Shown: in pieces, positions 43,376 to 46,675 of the stretch
Layout: every line of letters starts with the position of its first letter
Position numbering within the stretch: the first letter of the stretch is position 1
Source: Bifidobacteriaceae bacterium
GTDB lineage: Bacteria > Actinomycetota > Actinomycetes > Actinomycetales > Bifidobacteriaceae
Direction of reading: 5' to 3'
NCBI GenBank assembly: GCA_022649925.1
Contig: JALCOX010000005.1
Location: forward strand, 1 to 46,675
DNA length: 46,675 bases
The notes under the pieces: generated by a model
What the model saw: the letters and a program-made list of their open reading frames with translations, nothing else
Told to the model about the DNA's origin: nothing
The model's database searches: none
Translations under genes and position numbers: made by a program

Positions 43376-43443
43376 AGCTCGCAGGCTACGCAGTTGTCCA
43401 GACTTGTTCAAGTGCGTCCTGAAGCTGTGGAAGAATCGGGTTT

Positions 43444-44103
43444 ATGAGCAAAACCAGAAAAGATGCCTCTGAGAACACCCCGACCGAGCAGTCCTCCAAG
43501 AAATCGGGACACAAGGTTGCCACGGGCGTCATTGTGACGCTTGTCGTTCTCGTCGTGTTTGTGCTGCTGACAGCCTTCGTCTGGCCGGGCTGGGCGACTC
43601 ATACCGAGGCGAAGCAGGGTACGGTCGCCTCTCAGGCCGCGGGGAAGAAGACGGAGAAGGAAGAGACGCCGAGCATCAAGGCCAAGTCCCTCCCGAAGGG
43701 TGCCACAGAGCTGCTCAAGTCCATGCCCGACACGGTGGGTACCTATGCACGCCAAGATGTTGCGGACACCAAGGTCTGGTCCTCGGCGTCCCCACTTGAA
43801 GAGCACAGCGTCAAATATTCGACTGGTACTTCCTCTAAAGATGTCACGCTCATCGTCGCTCAATGGGCGAAGGCGGATAACGCAAAGACTCAGTACGACT
43901 CGCTTGTGGGCAAGCTCAGCGGTGAGAAGACCGCCGCGGGCAACGTCAAGGTGTCCGGGCAGAACACCGGTGCCTATGAGGTTCACAAGTCGACTTCCAA
44001 CTCTGCTAACGCGATCGCTGTGTGGCGCAACAATACGTGCGTCTTCCAAGTCGAGGGCTCGCAGGCCGCAGTGAAGGATTTCTATCAGAAGTTCCCGCTC
44101 TAA
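43444..44103 (+). CDS. Membrane-anchored protein of unknown function
   Basis: 219 residues. A polar start with lysines, a single hydrophobic helix (about 26-49, VIVTLVVLVVFVLLTAFVWP), a charged linker and an extracytoplasmic domain (about 78-219) rich in Lys/Ser/Val, with one cysteine (NNTCVFQV) near the end. No family recognised. It is followed 24 bp later by proC on the same strand and may be co-transcribed with it. Confidence 0.72.
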   Translation: MSKTRKDASENTPTEQSSKKSGHKVATGVIVTLVVLVVFVLLTAFVWPGWATHTEAKQGTVASQAAGKKTEKEETPSIKAKSLPKGATELLKSMPDTVGTYARQDVADTKVWSSASPLEEHSVKYSTGTSSKDVTLIVAQWAKADNAKTQYDSLVGKLSGEKTAAGNVKVSGQNTGAYEVHKSTSNSANAIAVWRNNTCVFQVEGSQAAVKDFYQKFPL

Positions 44104-44127
44104 TCTTTTAATGTGGAGATGACACTC

Positions 44128-45027
44128 ATGTCAGATACGTCGGATACGTCAGATACGTCAGAACAGATATCAGGAAAGAAATTCGTCTTCATCGGAGTGG
44201 GTGTCATGGGTGGCGCCATTCTCTCCGCGTTTCTGTCGGCCCCCAGCACTGATCCTTCGTCGGTGACTGCCGTTGTGCGGGACGATGCGCACATTGCCGC
44301 ACTGCAGGCGCGATTCCCGCAGATTTCAGTTGTGTCTGACGCGCTCGATGCCGTGAGCTCCGCCGACGTGGTTGTATTGGCGGTGAAGCCAAAGGACATC
44401 GCGACCGTGCTCGAAGAGGTCAAGCCGGCCTTCGCTGAACAGCTGGAGAACGGATACGAGGGTGCCACGCGCATGGTGCTCACCGTTGCCGCAGGGTTGC
44501 CGTCGACGTTCTATGAGCGCCGTCTCGGCCCTGTCCCCGTTGTTCGAGCCATGCCGAATACACCCGCCCAGATCGGGCTAGGTGTCACCGCAATCTCTGC
44601 TGGTTCCGCGGCGGATGATTCTGACCTCTCACTGGCTGAGGCCGTTTTGAGTGCAAGCGGCGAAGTTCTTCGGGTGCCAGAGAAGGATCAGGACGCGGTC
44701 TCCGCCATCTCGGGTTCCGGCCCCGCGTATATTTTTGCGGTCGTTGACGCAATGGCTGAGGCCGGGGTGATGCTGGGCCTCAAGCGCGACGTCGCTGTCA
44801 AACTTGCGGCGCAGACAGTTCTCGGATCCGGGAAGATGGCCATGAACGGCATCAGTGCCACGCCTGTGGTTCCTCCCTCAACGCTGCGAGAGCAGGTCAC
44901 GTCTCCCGGTGGAACAACTGCGCGTGCGCTCTTTGAGCTTGACAAGGCCGGGCTGCGCGCCGGCTTTATCGCCGCTGCTCAGGCCGCTTGGGACAAGTCG
45001 CGTGAACTTGGATCGGTCGGCGAATAG
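44128..45027 (+). CDS. proC: Pyrroline-5-carboxylate reductase
   Basis: 299 residues from ATG 44128, which has GGAG at 9 nt; GTG 44113 and ATG 44119 are in-frame alternatives. ProC carries out the last step of proline synthesis, NAD(P)H-dependent reduction of P5C. The Rossmann motif is FVFIGVGVMGGAILSAF. VVRAMPNTPAQIG, SGSGPAYIFAVVDAMAEAGV and LREQVTSPGGTTARAL (the ProC signature) are present. The first ~12 residues are a short SDT repeat encoded by three 9-bp units (TCAGATACG). In mycobacteria proC is followed by a small helix-turn-helix gene and bS22; here bS22 follows directly. Confidence 0.95.
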   Translation: MSDTSDTSDTSEQISGKKFVFIGVGVMGGAILSAFLSAPSTDPSSVTAVVRDDAHIAALQARFPQISVVSDALDAVSSADVVVLAVKPKDIATVLEEVKPAFAEQLENGYEGATRMVLTVAAGLPSTFYERRLGPVPVVRAMPNTPAQIGLGVTAISAGSAADDSDLSLAEAVLSASGEVLRVPEKDQDAVSAISGSGPAYIFAVVDAMAEAGVMLGLKRDVAVKLAAQTVLGSGKMAMNGISATPVVPPSTLREQVTSPGGTTARALFELDKAGLRAGFIAAAQAAWDKSRELGSVGE

Positions 45028-45164
45028 GCGATGTTAAGGCGAGGTAGAGGCCTCTGGTCGGTTTCGTTGCGGGGTAGTAGTGCCGGGCGATGCGGTGTGT
45101 GTCGTAAAAGCGTAGTAGTATATGGAAAGTTGACTCTTGACCGTAATACGAACGGAGGCTCGGG

Positions 45165-45254
45165 ATGGGATCAGTCATCAAGAAGCGTCGTAAGCGCATG
45201 AGCAAGAAGAAGCATCGCAAAATGCTTCGCAAGACTCGTCACCAGCGCAAGTAG
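45165..45254 (+). CDS. 30S ribosomal protein bS22 (AURKAIP1/COX24-domain, 29 residues)
   Basis: A 29-codon gene: it starts MGSVIKKRRKRMSKKKHRKM and ends KTRHQRK. Composition and sequence match the tiny, very basic ribosomal protein known from actinobacterial 30S subunits, where it binds near the decoding region. GGAGG at 45154-45158 lies 6 nt before the ATG. A strong intrinsic terminator follows at 45302-45330. Its position behind proC agrees with mycobacterial gene order, without the intervening BldC-like gene. Confidence 0.93.
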   Translation: MGSVIKKRRKRMSKKKHRKMLRKTRHQRK

Positions 45255-45266
45255 TTTGTGCTAGTG

Positions 45267-45296
45267 GTGCAATGGCCAGACAATCTGGCTGTGCAC
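45267..45296 (+). other. Bulged stem-loop between bS22 and its terminator
   Basis: GCCAGA-CAA-TCTGGC (45275-45289) extended by GTGCA (45267-45271) and TGCAC (45292-45296) forms a bulged hairpin just after the bS22 stop. It may stabilise the short mRNA's 3' end. No tRNA features are present. Confidence 0.4.
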
Positions 45297-45301
45297 AGAT
45301 G

Positions 45302-45330
45302 AAATCCTCCACCATGTGGGGGATTTTTTT
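45302..45330 (+). terminator. Intrinsic terminator after bS22
   Basis: AAATCCTCCA (45302-45311) pairs with TGGGGGATTT (45317-45326), 10 bp with one G-U pair and a 5-nt loop, followed by an unbroken run of T to 45330. It is the clearest Rho-independent terminator in the window. Confidence 0.92.
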
Positions 45331-45385
45331 ATGTCTGGTTTCGTGTCCGGTTTCAGGTGTGGTTTCGTGTGAGGCCTGCGCGACA

Positions 45386-45508
45386 TTTCGCACCCTTTGA
45401 CTTTTTGCCATCAGTGCGAAAAGTTAGATTCTTGAGAACCCTGTCGTTCCAACGATAATGGGGAGTGGGCCTTTTTGCACTGATTCGTAAAAGCTCATCA
45501 GTGCGAAA
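45386..45508. repeat. Paired TTTCGCACTGAT-type hairpins (87-bp spacing), second locus
   Basis: TTTCGCAC (45386) with CAGTGCGAAA (45412), then TTTTGCACTG (45473) with CAGTGCGAAA (45499). The 26-bp offset inside each pair is the same as at 37.5 kb, and the pairs are 87 bp apart (86 bp there). A small central dyad TCGTT-CC-AACGA lies at 45444-45455, as a different dyad does at the other locus. It lies between the bS22 terminator and the rpiA terminator. Confidence 0.72.
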
Positions 45509-45550
45509 TGAGACCTGACAACTCCTTGGATTTCCGGAGTTGACCATGTA

Positions 45551-45595
45551 AAAAGACCCGCACCGCGCGCCGTGAGCGCGTTGTACGGGTCTTTT
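45551..45595 (-). terminator. Intrinsic (bidirectional) terminator of rpiA
   Basis: AAAAGACCCG (45551-45560) pairs with CGGGTCTTTT (45586-45595), with an inner GCGC-rich stem. On the minus strand the stem is followed by a run of T, so it terminates rpiA; on the plus strand it also ends in TTTT. Confidence 0.88.
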
Positions 45596-45634
45596 GCCGT
45601 CACGAGCGCTCTCTACGAGCGCGGGTACGCGGGT

Positions 45635-46333
45635 CTACTTGTTTGGGTTCGTGAGAATCTTCGGCTCACCCTCGGCGCCCACGATGACGGTGTTGACCAT
45701 GTTGAGGAACAAGCCGTGCTCCACCACGCCAACGGTGTTGATGAGGTCGTCGGCGAGTGCCTTCGGCTGCTCGATCTTCTCGAGATGCAGATCTACGACG
45801 AAATTCTTTTCATCGGTGCGAACGGGCGTGCCCGAGTCGTCAAGGCGCAGAACCGGCTTGTAGCCCTTGGCTTCAAAGGTCTTGATGACGTGGCCTGCTC
45901 CGAACGGAATGACCTCGACGGGGAGCGGGAACTTGCCGATGGTGTCGACCACCTTGGACTGGTCCACAATCCACACGATCTTCTTGGAATTGGTCGCGAC
46001 GATCTTTTCCCACAGTAGTGCTGCGCCGCCACCCTTGATGCCGTTGAAGTTCTTGTCGACCTCGTCGGCGCCGTCAACGGTGAGATCGATGCTCTCGACG
46101 TCGTCCACGTCGACGATCTTGATGCCGTAGCCCTCCGCCTGCTCCTTGGTGCGCACGGATGTGGTAACGCCGGTGAAGCTCAGTCCCTCTTCGCGCACGC
46201 GGCGACCGAGCTCGTCCACGAAGTAACGCACGGTTGAGCCTGTTCCCAGGCCTGCAACCATGCCGTTCTCAATCAACTGCGCAGCCTTGATCCCGGCCGC
46301 CTTCTTCAGCTTATTCTGCTGTTCCTGATCCAT
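45635..46333 (-). CDS. rpiA: Ribose-5-phosphate isomerase A
   Basis: 232 residues. It interconverts ribose-5-phosphate and ribulose-5-phosphate. Visible motifs: MVAGLGTGSTVRYFVDEL (phosphate loop), SIDLTVDGADEVDKN (catalytic acids), GIKGGGAALLWEKIVA and PLPVEVIPFGAGHVIKTFEA. Length is standard for RpiA. AAAGGAG precedes the ATG at 46333. It is a single-gene unit ending at the terminator 45551-45595 and links with the arabinose genes through pentose phosphates. Confidence 0.97.
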   Translation of the reverse strand: MDQEQQNKLKKAAGIKAAQLIENGMVAGLGTGSTVRYFVDELGRRVREEGLSFTGVTTSVRTKEQAEGYGIKIVDVDDVESIDLTVDGADEVDKNFNGIKGGGAALLWEKIVATNSKKIVWIVDQSKVVDTIGKFPLPVEVIPFGAGHVIKTFEAKGYKPVLRLDDSGTPVRTDEKNFVVDLHLEKIEQPKALADDLINTVGVVEHGLFLNMVNTVIVGAEGEPKILTNPNK

Positions 46334-46487
46334 GAGTCTCCTTTGCGTGAAGTTCTCAATTCCTCGCGGCCGACACCGAGAACGAGCGGTGTCGCGCCAT
46401 CTATATGAACGTTCTTACCCTATCGCGAGGTAGTGATTGGGAAGGTTGAGACGCTGTGACACAGAGAGAGACGACAGCACGGACGTC

Positions 46488-46675
46488 TCAGAACAGGGTC
46501 GCCTGGCGCGGGTCCTCTTCTTCAGGGTCCTCGGGGCCGTCTTGCGGTGCGTCAGGGGCGGGCGTGGGCTCGTCGAAAAGTGACAGCTGCTCAAGCGCCC
46601 CGTAGGCGTTGGCGGCGCTAGGCTGGGCGGCTTGGGCCGACGGTTGAGTGGGAGATTGTGCTGTGGGAGACGGTG
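46488..46675 (-). CDS. C-terminus of an unidentified protein with two beta-clamp-like motifs (partial)
   Basis: The last 62 codons of a minus-strand gene enter from the right edge; the stop is at 46488-46490. The visible part is a Pro/Ala/Gln-rich linker, then ALEQLSLFDEP (QLSLF at 46575-46589), an acidic Pro-rich stretch and the terminal residues DPRQATLF. QLSLF is the consensus clamp-binding pentapeptide of bacterial DNA-replication and repair proteins, and QATLF is a weaker second copy. A translesion polymerase such as DinB, or another clamp client, is a reasonable guess, but the catalytic part is outside the window. Confidence 0.7.
   Translation of the reverse strand, partial: PSPTAQSPTQPSAQAAQPSAANAYGALEQLSLFDEPTPAPDAPQDGPEDPEEEDPRQATLF

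Noticed and set aside
45255-45300. Stem-loop after bS22 as a tRNA or small RNA gene
   Set aside because: No acceptor stem, T-arm or anticodon arrangement fits a tRNA; it is better explained as part of the 3' end region before the terminator.

Overview
The window is a stretch of chromosome from a moderately high-GC Gram-positive actinobacterium. Evidence: an actinobacterial DUF2469 protein, the tiny ribosomal protein bS22 beside proC, a GlxR-like Crp regulator, an LAKTG wall-anchored protein, gatCAB, and several genes whose -10 box sits where a leaderless transcript would start. The blocks rplS-lepB-rnhB-lacI-araBDA and deoR-galT-galK next to UPF0210/ACT fit Bifidobacteriaceae best in my judgement; Actinomycetaceae is the alternative. 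No insertion sequence, prophage, rRNA, tRNA or CRISPR array was seen.

Layout. 1-2.25 kb: end of rmuC, a PyrE-like protein without a recognisable PRPP loop, and a TrmH/SpoU methyltransferase, in one overlapping operon. 2.29-2.96 kb (minus): an AT-rich two-gene cassette that looks like a small secreted bacteriocin-like peptide plus a two-helix immunity-type protein. 3.25-6.6 kb: gatC-gatA-gatB. 6.7-9.9 kb: GNAT acetyltransferase, DUF2469, FAD oxidoreductase. 9.9-10.84 kb: a 960-bp gene-free region with two repeat arrays of 20-bp period. 10.84-13.9 kb: histidine phosphatase, rplS, lepB, rnhB. 14.0-19.3 kb: LacI-type regulator and araB-araD-araA with a clear promoter and operator. 19.5-21.6 kb: a wall-anchored surface protein split by one in-frame TGA. 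21.65-24.4 kb: membrane protein, aldo/keto reductase with a 17-bp iteron promoter, membrane-anchored HNH nuclease. 24.8-29.2 kb: trmB, K+ channel and MerR regulator (minus), divergent SDR dehydrogenase, and an unusual dihydroorotate dehydrogenase. 29.5-33.8 kb (minus): GlxR-like regulator, class A penicillin-binding protein, Old Yellow Enzyme. 34.0-37.4 kb: deoR-galT-galK. 37.7-40.15 kb (minus): UPF0210, ACT protein, trmL. 40.2-46.3 kb: mutY, small membrane proteins, radA, proC, bS22, rpiA. At the right edge is the C-terminus of a minus-strand protein with two beta-clamp-like motifs.

How the genes work together. The ara genes carry L-arabinose to D-xylulose-5-phosphate, and rpiA connects to the same pentose-phosphate pool. 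galT-galK is the Leloir branch for galactose. gatCAB makes Gln-tRNA/Asn-tRNA by transamidation. TrmB, TrmL and the TrmH-like protein modify RNA. RmuC, MutY, RadA and the clamp-binding partial gene are genome-maintenance functions.

The most unusual material is non-coding. Intergenic arrays have a conserved ~10-nt word repeated every 20 bp. At three places (10.3, 24.4 and 29.3 kb) they form converging blocks that can fold into long hairpins; a fourth array of a different form lies at 10.66-10.75 kb. A second repeat family has paired 36-nt hairpins 86-87 bp apart, at 37.5 and 45.4 kb. With the bacteriocin-like cassette and the nonsense-interrupted adhesin, these deserve follow-up first.
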